A stretch of 11,659 nt of DNA from Stagnihabitans sp043738565 (GTDB lineage: Bacteria > Pseudomonadota > Alphaproteobacteria > Rhodobacterales > Rhodobacteraceae). Each line of letters opens with the position of its first letter. Position 1 is the first letter of the stretch. The notes below the pieces were generated by a model, which was not told the origin of the DNA, made no database searches, and worked only from the letters and a program-made list of their open reading frames with translations. Shown piece after piece: positions 1 to 6,134 of this stretch. The translations under genes and the position numbers were made by a program. The DNA lies in NCBI GenBank assembly GCA_043738565.1, contig JAYUGA010000216.1, forward strand, positions 1-11,659. The letters run 5' to 3'.

Positions 1-10
1 CCGCAGACAC

Positions 11-25
11 CCAGCCTTGGGCTGG
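11..25. repeat. Short perfect hairpin at the left edge
   Basis: CCAGCC, a 3-nt loop TTG, then GGCTGG gives a perfect 6-bp stem. On neither strand is it followed by a clear T-tract, so it is not a convincing terminator. I recognise no protein in positions 1-126; the open reading on the minus strand stops resembling an IS5 transposase at about position 127, which suggests a junction there. Confidence 0.35.
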
Positions 26-126
26 AAAAGCCCCGTAGCTTTCGAACGCAAGGCCGCATAACATGAACACCTGACCGGAACGAAACCGCGACAGGTCCAC
101 TGGATCGATTGCTTCACGCTTGAACC

Positions 127-350
127 CTCCGCCATGGGATCGCTCAGCGCATACCAGTTCTGCAGGAAATACACACGCAACATCGTCTCCAGCGGCATCG
201 GCGGGCGCCCGCCCTTAGGCCCCGCCTTCGGATAGTAAGGCTCGATCAGCGCCAGAAGACGACCCCAATGCACCACCACGTTCGGCGCTGCTCTCGGACC
301 AATGGCGCTTGCGCCTCACTCTCCGTCAGGAACTGCTCGCGCCGCGGAAC
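127..350 (-). pseudogene. IS5-type transposase, degraded N-terminal fragment
   Basis: Read on the minus strand, the segment encodes pieces typical of the N-terminal region of IS5-family transposases: REQFLTE (about 350-318), then, in another frame, LLALIEPYYPKAGPKGGRPP followed by MPLETMLRVYFLQNWYALSD and PMAE down to position 127. The frame changes between the first and second piece, and a stop lies in the first frame, so the gene is broken. After PMAE the expected continuation (the EALYD...RRFAG region in family members) is absent and unrelated sequence follows to the left edge. The catalytic DDE part is missing. It abuts the left end of the IS3-family element, which begins 14 bp upstream of this fragment. 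The family call rests on recognised motifs only; the subgroup cannot be fixed. Confidence 0.72.
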
Positions 351-363
351 GTGTCAACGACTT

Positions 364-391
364 TGAGACATCGGGGTTTTGAGTTTAGGCG
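364..391 (+). repeat. IS3-family terminal inverted repeat, distal (OrfB) end
   Basis: Begins TGAGACATC. It matches the opposite end of the element (1866 inward) over 8 terminal bases and again at GTTTA. The OrfB stop codon (TAA on the minus strand, 385-387) lies inside this repeat, a common arrangement in IS3 elements. Confidence 0.58.
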
Positions 392-1813
392 TGGATTGCC
401 TCCGTGTTCTTGGGCGGATTGATCCAGACGGCGGTCGGGATTTGGGGTGATTTGGGGGCTGGCGGACGAACCGCTCCGTGTATGCTGAGGAACGCGGCAC
501 CAAGCGCGGTTTGGCGGGCGGCATGGATTGTGTCGGCCCGCCCGAAGTGGAACTGATCGGGCGTCAGCAGGCCGATGCCCGTGTGGTGATGGTCTTCGTT
601 ATACAATTCTGCGAGCCGCCGGCAGAACCTGCGGGCCTCGTCGATGGTTTCAAATCGCCTGGGGAATTCCGGCTGATATTTCAGCGTCTTGAACTGGGCT
701 TCCGGGAACGGGTTGTCATTCGAGCTATGCGGCCTGCCCAAGGGATCTGACCACGCCGGGATCGGCCGGCATCAGGGCCGTCGCCTTGGCGGGTCTCGGG
801 CCGCCGCGATCTGCATGCAGGGTCAGCTGGCCGGGCGGCACGGCATGTTTTGCCATCGCGCCCTGGAACAGTGCTTTGAATTGAATGGCACTTTCGGCGT
901 GTTCAACCCGCCAGCCGACCCTTGCAGAGCGGTCAGGGCTTGTCCGGACAAAACAGTCCGGGGAGTGTTTTGCGGGATGCAAGGCCCGGGAGGCCGGCGG
1001 CGCTCGACAACTTCGCCCTGCGCCGCCAATATCCGATACATCGTGCGGACCCGACAAAGACAGACGCCTTCATCGAGCAGGGTGGCATAGACCTCGGCCG
1101 GGGTCTGGTCTTTGAGCCGGGGTGCGCGAAAATGGGCAAGGACCTGATCCCGTTCGCTTTCCGGTAGGGCCCGCGCTGAAGTCGGTCGCAGCTTTGCCTT
1201 CCTTGGCGGGGCCGTCAGTGCCGCGCGATGCCGATGCAGGCAGGCCCGCGACCCCTTCAGCGTCGCGCAGGCCGCACTGGTCAGGCCGGTATCTGCGGGC
1301 AAAGCCACAACCGCCGTCATCATGATGTGCCGCGGCGCTCGGACGCCTGCTCAATCTCGTCCAGCAGTGCGGCCAGTTTTTTGGATGGCGATGATCGCCT
1401 CCGCCTGATCCAGATGGCACGGCCCAGGTGCGGCGCAGGGCGGCATTCTCGCGATTGGCCTTGGCGAGTTAGGCTTGCAGCGGGTTCGCCGCAGCCGTTT
1501 CCGGACCGCGCCGACGCAGGCGCAGCGCCCCCGAAGTGCCGGCTGCACGCTGACCCCGCCAGTCGCTCAAGGCCGAGGAATACCGGCCCTCCCGCCGCAA
1601 GATGGCCAAAATGCCGCCGGTATCGACCGCGCGGTCGGTTTCATCGAGAATCCGCAGCTTGTATGTCGCGGTAAAACTGCGCCGCTTCGGCGTGGCCGTC
1701 AGCTCGGCAGCGGGCACCGCAGGTGCAGCCACCCGCCGGGCAGGCGAAGTCGTGGGAGAAATATTGTCAGACCCGGTATCCGGCGAAAGCGGGATATGTG
1801 AGGGCATTACCAT
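385..1813 (-). pseudogene. IS3-family transposase (OrfA + OrfB), multiply frameshifted with internal deletion
   Basis: OrfA starts at ATG 1813, with AGGAG about 8 nt upstream, and shows the helix-turn-helix region KRRSFTATYKLRILDETD and REGRYSSALSDWR; that frame stops at 1469. The leucine-zipper part (AEAIIAIQK, then KNWPHCWT for KLAALLD) continues in other frames. OrfB begins near 1323 (MMTAVVALPADTGLTSAACA) with the HTH_21 part down to QGEVVERRR (about 994). The frame resumes at GWRVEHAESA (about 916). Only about 78 nt separate these two points where intact relatives carry about 150 nt, so the WSWDIT segment with the first catalytic aspartate is gone. LHADRGG (second D) remains. Another frameshift near 745 precedes RPHSSNDNPF and PEAQFKTLKY (catalytic E), which runs to the stop at 385. 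The protein cannot be active. Expected intact sequences come from family knowledge, not an alignment. Confidence 0.85.
950..969. repeat. Small inverted repeat at the OrfB deletion scar
   Basis: GTCCGG and CCGGAC arms around an A/T-rich centre (minus strand CCGGAC-TGTTTT-GTCCGG) lie within the segment where the IS3 OrfB has lost the first catalytic region. The inverted repeat may have promoted the deletion; this is inference. Coordinates are good to a few bases. Confidence 0.35.
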
Positions 1814-1835
1814 CGGTTCGTTCTCCTGCGCCTTC

Positions 1836-1866
1836 GAGTGTAAACTTCAGGCAGTAAAATGTCTCA
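1836..1866 (-). repeat. IS3-family terminal inverted repeat, OrfA end
   Basis: On the minus strand it begins TGAGACATTTTACTG and includes TGAAGTTTA. It lies just upstream of the OrfA Shine-Dalgarno and start codon, as expected for the left end of an IS3 element. Confidence 0.58.
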
Positions 1867-2026
1867 CTCTTGTTGGCACGGAGGGTGCGGCTGTTCGAAC
1901 ACCATCGCATTTCTGGCGGTTTCGCCCTCGGTTTGGGCCGGTGGCCTGAAGGCTGCCGTTCCAATCGGACCGCGGGTCAGCCGGCGCCACATGCCAGGAC
2001 CGGCGTCCCCTTGCCCGCAGAAAGGA
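1867..2026. other. Unassigned spacer between IS3 element and IclR gene
   Basis: These 160 bp lie between the right IS3 end and the stop codon of the minus-strand regulator. Both strands have short open stretches, but I recognise no protein, RNA or convincing terminator. It may be residue of another mobile element or the remains of the IclR 3' flank. Confidence 0.4.
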
Positions 2027-2800
2027 TCACGCGCGCAGCGCCTCGCACAGGATTCGGGCGGTGCGGATGGTCACCTCGCGGATATCCTCCATTCTGGCAT
2101 CAGAGGTTCCGGCCAGATAGGGCACACTCAGCGCCGCGATCACCGTCCCGTTGCCGTCCATGACCGGTGCGGCAAAGGCCTGAATGCTGGGCGCGCTTTC
2201 ACCGCGATCCTCACCCCAGCCAAGCCGCCTGATCCGCGACAGTTCCGCCCGAAGCTTGCGCGGATTGGTCAGCGTCTTGCCGGTATAGGCGGGCAGCGGG
2301 CCGGCCAGCAGGTAATCGACAACGTCATCGGGTTCAAAGGCCAACAGGACCTTGCCTGCTGCCCCGGAATGGATTGGCATGCGTTGACCGGTCGCAACCG
2401 TCAGCGCATATTCGCGCCGCCCCTGTGCCGCTGCCAGCACCAGCACACCGCCGTCGGCCAGAACGTTCAGCTTGACGCCTTCACCCAGTTCAGCCGCCAG
2501 CCTTTCCAGAATTGGCTGACAGGCCGCCACCAGATTGGCTTGGCTGAAACGGGTGGTGGTATGGGCTGCCAGCGACAGCAGGCGGCGGCCCAACTGGTAG
2601 CTGCCGTCTTCGCCGCGCCGCACGACTTCGTGCCGCTGCAGCGTGTTCAGAATCCGGTAGATGGTGGTGCGCGGCACCGGCAGAATCTGGTTCAGTTCGC
2701 GGATCGTCAGCCCGCCGGCATGCCGCTCCAGCTCGGCCAGAACGTCCATCATCCGGTCAATCACCGGAACACTGTGCTTTGCGGTCGGATCTGTGGTCAT
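2027..2800 (-). CDS. IclR-family transcriptional regulator
   Basis: 257 aa, the normal length for the family. Residues about 15-70 form the winged helix-turn-helix (GLTIRELNQILPVPRTTIYR, with recognition helix around 43-55). Residues about 80-255 form the IclR effector-binding domain, including the conserved HSGAAGKVLLAF (144-155) and the C-terminal VPYLAG region. The start is ATG 2800 with GGGAG about 5 nt upstream. The gene is divergent from the dehydratase/reductase pair, the usual position of a local regulator. IclR proteins act in the cytoplasm as dimers or tetramers, repress or activate catabolic genes, and respond to a small metabolite such as a sugar acid. The intergenic region carries a TGGAA...TTCCA palindrome of the type bound by this family. 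The effector is unknown; a 2-keto-3-deoxy sugar acid or aldonate is a reasonable guess from the neighbours. The family call is very secure. Confidence 0.95.
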   Translation of the reverse strand: MTTDPTAKHSVPVIDRMMDVLAELERHAGGLTIRELNQILPVPRTTIYRILNTLQRHEVVRRGEDGSYQLGRRLLSLAAHTTTRFSQANLVAACQPILERLAAELGEGVKLNVLADGGVLVLAAAQGRREYALTVATGQRMPIHSGAAGKVLLAFEPDDVVDYLLAGPLPAYTGKTLTNPRKLRAELSRIRRLGWGEDRGESAPSIQAFAAPVMDGNGTVIAALSVPYLAGTSDARMEDIREVTIRTARILCEALRA

Positions 2801-2854
2801 GGACTCCCTCGAAACCCTCGCGCATGATTGACATCGGACGCTCCAAAGGTGCCA

Positions 2855-2873
2855 ATGGAACTTGAACTTCCAT
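2855..2873. promoter_or_regulatory. Probable IclR-family operator
   Basis: ATGGAA (2855-2860), spacer CTTGAAC, TTCCAT (2868-2873) is a perfect 6-bp inverted repeat centred on TGGAACTTGAACTTCCA. It lies in the divergent region between the regulator and the dehydratase, 55 bp upstream of the regulator's start. The TGGAA...TTCCA halves resemble the known E. coli IclR consensus (TGGAAATnATTTCCA), with slightly wider spacing. The overlapping TTGAAC could serve as a -35-like element for the plus-strand gene, with only a weak -10 candidate. Binding is inferred. Confidence 0.6.
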
Positions 2874-2915
2874 AGTTCATATCTGGATCAAACTGACCTT
2901 GCTTGTAGGACGGTT

Positions 2916-2930
2916 TTGGCACTTCGCCAA
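2916..2930. promoter_or_regulatory. Second small inverted repeat in divergent promoter
   Basis: TTGGC, 5-nt spacer ACTTC, GCCAA is a perfect inverted repeat about 100 bp upstream of the dehydratase start. It could be a leader hairpin or a second regulator site; the short arms could also arise by chance. Confidence 0.3.
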
Positions 2931-3028
2931 GGGAATGCTGCCGGATTGCACGTGGTTTGGCCCGCATTCGGGACGGGTGCTTGAGTGAGCCGGTACACAA
3001 CCGCCTGATTGACCGGAAGGGAGCCGAT

Positions 3029-4219
3029 ATGAAGATCATCGCCCAGAAGCTTTTTGTGGTGAACGCGTCGCGGACGAACTTCGTGTTTGTCAAGCTTTTC
3101 ACCGACGACGGGATCACCGGGGTTGGCGAGGCGACGCTGGAATGGAAAACCAGAACCATCGTTGCGGCGCTGCAGGACCTGGAGCGTGTGCTGATCGGGC
3201 GCGACCCGTTTGCGGTCGATGCCACCATCGAACAACTGCACCGCGACAGTTACTGGCGTAGCGGTGCGGTGTTCCGGACCGCACTCGGGGCGGTCGAGGC
3301 CGCACTGCTGGATATCAAGGGCAAGGCGCTTGGCGTGCCGGTGTTCGAACTGCTGGGTGGCAAATTCCGGGATCGGGTGCAGTGCTATGCCAACCACTGG
3401 TTCTACGGGGCTGCCACGCCCGATCAATATGCCGCCAATGCCAGGCAGGCGGTGGCGCAGGGTTTTCGCGCGTTGAAATGGGATCCGTTCGATACCGCCG
3501 ATCTGGAGATGACGCGGCCGCAGCGACGCCGGACCATTGAAATTGTCGAGGCGGTCCGGGATGCCGTCGGCCCGGATGTCGATCTGATGCTGGATGTGCA
3601 CGGTCGGCTGAACGTGCCGACCGCCATCGCGATGTGCCGCGAACTTGCCCGGTTCGATCTGACCTGGATCGAAGAGCCGGTGCCGCCCGAAAGCATCGAT
3701 GCCCTGGCCGATGTGCGGGCTCACAGTCCGGTGCCGATTGCCGCCGGAGAACGCTGGTATGAAGCGGGGCGGTTTCAGGAGGCGCTGGCAAAGAAAGCAG
3801 TCGACATTCTGCAACCCGATGTCAGCCATGCCGGCGGCATGGGTGAGACGAAACGGATCGCCCACATGGCGCATGGCCACCTGATCCCGGTTGCACCGCA
3901 CAATCCGGTGGGGCCGGTGATGAACGCCATGACCCTGCATCTGGCGGTCGCCATCCCGAATTTCTCGGTGTTCGAAACCGTGATGATCGATGTGCCATGG
4001 CGGCGCGACTTGGTGCGCGAAACGCTGGTGTTCGAAGACGGCGCGATTCTGGCCCCGACGGCGCCCGGGCTGGGGGTCGAGATCGATGAAGAGGCTTGCA
4101 GCCGCTACCCCTACGCGCCCTATGACGTGCCGCTGTTCGACGGTTCGATGAACACCGGCGGCGTCGCGACCGGAGCCGTGACCCTAGGCAAGGGCGTCGG
4201 AACAAAGGACATATCATGA
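3029..4219 (+). CDS. Enolase-superfamily acid-sugar dehydratase (D-galactonate dehydratase type)
   Basis: 396 aa with the N-terminal capping domain (1 to about 120) and C-terminal barrel (about 130-370) of the mandelate racemase/muconate lactonizing family. Metal ligands are D189, E215 and E241 (in LMLDVHGR, WIEEPV and AAGERW). H191 and H291 (APHNP) are the likely acid/base residues. The spacings (+2, +26, +52, +102 from D189) equal those of E. coli DgoD D183/H185/E209/E235/H285 as I recall them, and the C-terminal GLGVEIDEE also matches DgoD style. Such enzymes are cytoplasmic Mg2+-dependent dehydratases that turn an aldonate into a 2-keto-3-deoxyaldonate. I chose ATG 3029 because GGGAG precedes it; an upstream in-frame TTG at 2957 lacks a ribosome site. 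Its stop overlaps the next gene's start (ATGA), implying translational coupling. The substrate could be galactonate or another sugar acid; cycloisomerase activity is an alternative. Confidence 0.85.
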   Translation: MKIIAQKLFVVNASRTNFVFVKLFTDDGITGVGEATLEWKTRTIVAALQDLERVLIGRDPFAVDATIEQLHRDSYWRSGAVFRTALGAVEAALLDIKGKALGVPVFELLGGKFRDRVQCYANHWFYGAATPDQYAANARQAVAQGFRALKWDPFDTADLEMTRPQRRRTIEIVEAVRDAVGPDVDLMLDVHGRLNVPTAIAMCRELARFDLTWIEEPVPPESIDALADVRAHSPVPIAAGERWYEAGRFQEALAKKAVDILQPDVSHAGGMGETKRIAHMAHGHLIPVAPHNPVGPVMNAMTLHLAVAIPNFSVFETVMIDVPWRRDLVRETLVFEDGAILAPTAPGLGVEIDEEACSRYPYAPYDVPLFDGSMNTGGVATGAVTLGKGVGTKDIS

Positions 4220-5025
4220 TCACGGACATTCCGCCGCTTGGCCTTGGCACCTATGGCCGGACCGGGACCACCGGGGTCGCCGCCCTGCTGACCGCGATCG
4301 AGATCGGCTATCGCCATCTTGACACCGCGCAAAGCTATGACACCGAAAGCACGGTTGGTGCCGCCGTTCGGCAGTCGGGCCTGCCGCGTTCGGCGTTTTT
4401 CGTCACCACGAAAGTCGCCGATACCGCGCTGGACCGCAGGTGCTTTCTGCCGAGCGTTGAGAAAAGCCTTGCCACGCTTGACATCGGACCGGTCGATCTT
4501 TTGCTGATCCATTGGCCCTCCTACGGCGATGCCGTGCCGCTGGACCACTACCTTGACGCGCTGGCGCAAGCGCAGCAGCGCGGATTGACCCGGCGGATCG
4601 GGGTTTCGAATTTCCCGGGCGCGTTTCTGGACCGCAGCATCGCGCTGTTGGGGCCAGGGCTCATTGCCACCAATCAGGTTGAGATCCATCCCTACATGCA
4701 ATCGCCGAAACTCTGCGCCCATGCCCGGGCGGTCGGGGTGCATCTGACCGCCTACCAACCGCTGGCAAAGGGCCGCGTCGGGTCCGACCCGGTGCTGACG
4801 GCACTGGCGGACCGGCATGGCGTGTCGGCCGCAGCCATTGCGCTCGCCTTTCTGATGGCCGAAGGGCATTGCCCGATCCCGGCCTCGTCGAACGAAGCGC
4901 ATCTGCGCGCGAATTTTGCCGCCCTAGGCGTTGCCCTTGCCACGCACGAGGTCGAAGCGATCCGGCGCCTTGACAAGGGCATGCGGCTGATCAACCCGGT
5001 CAAGTCGCCGGATTGGGACGACTGA
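4216..5025 (+). CDS. Aldo/keto reductase (2,5-diketo-D-gluconate reductase-like)
   Basis: 269 aa, a typical length for bacterial AKRs. The complete catalytic tetrad is visible: D36 and Y41 (HLDTAQSYDTE), K66 (VTTKV) and H99 (LIHWPS). Family signatures GVSNF (129-133), NQVEIHPY (153-160) and the NADPH-binding IPASSNEAHLRANF (221-234) are present. The C-terminus (MRLINPVKSPDWDD) has the style of DkgA/DkgB-type reductases. It would be a cytoplasmic NADPH-dependent reductase of a keto or aldehyde sugar, running in either direction. It starts at ATG 4216, overlapping the dehydratase stop by 4 nt, so the two are co-translated and likely work in one pathway, for example reducing a keto-sugar or aldehyde made before or after dehydration. 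The substrate is not determinable from sequence. Confidence 0.88.
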   Translation: MITDIPPLGLGTYGRTGTTGVAALLTAIEIGYRHLDTAQSYDTESTVGAAVRQSGLPRSAFFVTTKVADTALDRRCFLPSVEKSLATLDIGPVDLLLIHWPSYGDAVPLDHYLDALAQAQQRGLTRRIGVSNFPGAFLDRSIALLGPGLIATNQVEIHPYMQSPKLCAHARAVGVHLTAYQPLAKGRVGSDPVLTALADRHGVSAAAIALAFLMAEGHCPIPASSNEAHLRANFAALGVALATHEVEAIRRLDKGMRLINPVKSPDWDD

Positions 5026-5032
5026 CGGCACC

Positions 5033-5050
5033 GCCCCGGGCGACCGGGGC
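5033..5050. terminator. GC-rich hairpin between convergent operons
   Basis: GCCCCGG, loop GCGA, CCGGGGC forms a perfect 7-bp stem in the 33-bp gap between the convergent reductase (stop 5025, plus) and VOC gene (stop 5059, minus). There is no T-run on either side, so it is a plausible bidirectional transcription barrier or 3'-end stabiliser rather than a textbook intrinsic terminator. Confidence 0.5.
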
Positions 5051-5058
5051 AGAGCCGA

Positions 5059-5505
5059 TCAGGCCGCCTTTGCCTTAAGCTGTGCTATCGCGGCAAGTTG
5101 CAGGCAATCCGGCATCATCTGCATCAGTTCGATCCGGTTGCCGTCGGGGTCCTCGATCCACGCCTGCCAGTTCAGATCGGCGGCCATCTTCTTTTGCGCG
5201 CTGAGCGGAATTCCGACCCGTGCCAGTTGCGCCAGCGTCGCGTCAAGGTCGGCAACGCCAAGGCAGACATGATTGATCGCGGTGGCATCGCGGTCCGGCG
5301 CGCGGTCGCCCTGACCATCCGGGAACAGTTCCAGATACTGGTCATCGGTGATCCGCAGATAGACCAGCCAGACGCCGGGGCTGCCATCGGGTTTCGGCAG
5401 CCGCATCATCTCGGCGAAGCCCAGCTGGTTCACATAGAATTCAAGCGATTTGTCGAGGTCGCGAACCTTCAGCGCGACATGGGCGATCTGGGTAAAGCCG
5501 AACAT
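5059..5505 (-). CDS. VOC-superfamily (glyoxalase-fold) metalloprotein, last gene of the transporter operon
   Basis: 148 aa with two βαβββ modules. All four metal-ligand positions of the glyoxalase I type are filled: H9 (IAHVALKV), E59 (YLELFP), H79 (INHVCLGV) and E126 (DPDGNRIELMQM). The C-terminus is MMPDCLQLAAIAQLKAKAA. VOC proteins bind a divalent metal and act on carbonyl or enediolate intermediates as lyases, isomerases or dioxygenases. No specific activity can be assigned, and lactoylglutathione lyase would be a default label only. The start at ATG 5505 has AAGGAT about 8 nt upstream. It lies 45 bp downstream of a clear paralogue, with shared motifs in the same order (YLELFP, DPDG.RIE, PDC.Q), so the pair arose by duplication. 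Its place in a sugar-uptake operon suggests epimerisation or isomerisation of a sugar-derived keto acid (inference). Confidence 0.88.
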   Translation of the reverse strand: MFGFTQIAHVALKVRDLDKSLEFYVNQLGFAEMMRLPKPDGSPGVWLVYLRITDDQYLELFPDGQGDRAPDRDATAINHVCLGVADLDATLAQLARVGIPLSAQKKMAADLNWQAWIEDPDGNRIELMQMMPDCLQLAAIAQLKAKAA

Positions 5506-5550
5506 CTGAAATATCCTTGTTTATCAGGGTGAGTCCTGGGGGAGATCCGG

Positions 5551-6015
5551 CTATGCGGCGGGCAGCACATGCGGCTTGCCGCCGGACAACAGGTTGGCTT
5601 CGGCCCGGTACTGGATGCAGTCCGGGGCCATTTCCATGATTTCGATCCGGTGGCCGTCCGGGTCGGATATCCACATGCCGCGGTTGCCGTCGACCCCCCG
5701 CCCGGCGCCGCGCGGACCTGACAAGGCCACACCTACCGCCGCCAGCTTTGCCTCGGCATCGTCGATGTTGTCGACCGTCAGGCAGAAATGCATCAGACCG
5801 GTGCGGTCGTCCGGCGGAATCGGGCTGCCGTCGCCGCCGGGAAACAGCTCCAGATAAAGATCGTCATTGATCCGGTGATAAACGATCCATGGCTCACCCT
5901 TGGTGTTCAACAGCCGCAGCATCTCGGGGAAGCCGATCTTGTTGTAAAAGGCGACCGATGCGGCCAGATCATTGACACGGAAAGCCACATGCCCAAGGCT
6001 TCGGAATATCGACAT
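5551..6015 (-). CDS. VOC-superfamily (glyoxalase-fold) metalloprotein, first of a tandem pair
   Basis: 154 aa. The four likely metal ligands are H9 (LGHVAFRV), E56 (YLELFP), H76 (LMHFCLTV) and E125 (DPDGHRIEIMEM). It differs from its downstream paralogue in the loop before the last strand, where a glycine/arginine-rich stretch (GPRGAGRGVDGNRG, 100-113) replaces AQKKMAADLNWQ, so substrate preference may differ. The two could also form a heterodimer, since VOC active sites are often built at dimer interfaces. The start is ATG 6015 with AAAGGTG about 7 nt upstream. It follows the sugar-binding protein by 119 bp, with a strong hairpin in between, so it is probably expressed by read-through from the transporter genes at a lower level. 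The exact reaction is unknown. Confidence 0.88.
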   Translation of the reverse strand: MSIFRSLGHVAFRVNDLAASVAFYNKIGFPEMLRLLNTKGEPWIVYHRINDDLYLELFPGGDGSPIPPDDRTGLMHFCLTVDNIDDAEAKLAAVGVALSGPRGAGRGVDGNRGMWISDPDGHRIEIMEMAPDCIQYRAEANLLSGGKPHVLPAA

Positions 6016-6084
6016 GGTGACACCTTTTGATTAGGCAGCGCGAATAGCACGCGGCCGGGCTGCCGGAAAAAGCAAGAATTGGTC

Positions 6085-6124
6085 CGCTTGCGCGGTGCCG
6101 CAGATGGGCGGCACCGCGCAAGCG
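6085..6124 (-). terminator. Perfect 17-bp hairpin downstream of the sugar-binding protein gene
   Basis: Arms CGCTTGCGCGGTGCCGC (6085-6101) and GCGGCACCGCGCAAGCG (6108-6124) are exact complements around a 6-nt loop. The structure starts 10 bp past the binding-protein stop on the minus strand. A T-rich run (GCTTTTT) comes about 14 nt after the stem on that strand, too far for a classic terminator. It most likely acts as a partial terminator or an RNA stabiliser that raises binding-protein mRNA relative to the VOC genes, as seen in other binding-protein-dependent operons. Confidence 0.7.
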
Positions 6125-6134
6125 TCAGCCCAGC

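Larger units (their letters stand above)
364..1866 (-). mobile_element. IS3-family insertion sequence, about 1.5 kb, decayed
   Basis: The ends are defined by terminal inverted repeats starting TGAGACAT: inward from 364 on the plus strand and inward from 1866 on the minus strand. The first 8 bases match perfectly, and a GTTTA motif recurs a little further in at both ends with a small offset. The enclosed 1503 bp fits the usual 1.2-1.6 kb of the IS3 family, and the ends begin TG and finish CA as in that family. The contents are an OrfA and an OrfB remnant in the expected order. The flanking bases (GACTT on the left, CTCTT on the right) are not a clean 3-4 bp target duplication, so the element may have taken part in a rearrangement after insertion. 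Confidence 0.68.

Noticed and set aside
11..25. CCAGCC/GGCTGG hairpin as an intrinsic terminator
   Set aside because: The stem is only 6 bp with no T-run on either strand and no identified gene ending next to it.
1859..2827. A 322-codon plus-strand open frame across the IclR gene
   Set aside because: Antisense to the well-supported IclR regulator, it starts inside the IS3 end and shows no family motif.
2957..3028. Upstream TTG start for the dehydratase, adding 24 residues
   Set aside because: There is no ribosome site before TTG 2957, whereas GGGAG precedes ATG 3029 and the protein then begins like family members.
2888..3940. A 350-codon minus-strand open frame
   Set aside because: Antisense to the dehydratase, whose catalytic motifs are unmistakable. 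The histidine/arginine-rich product resembles nothing.
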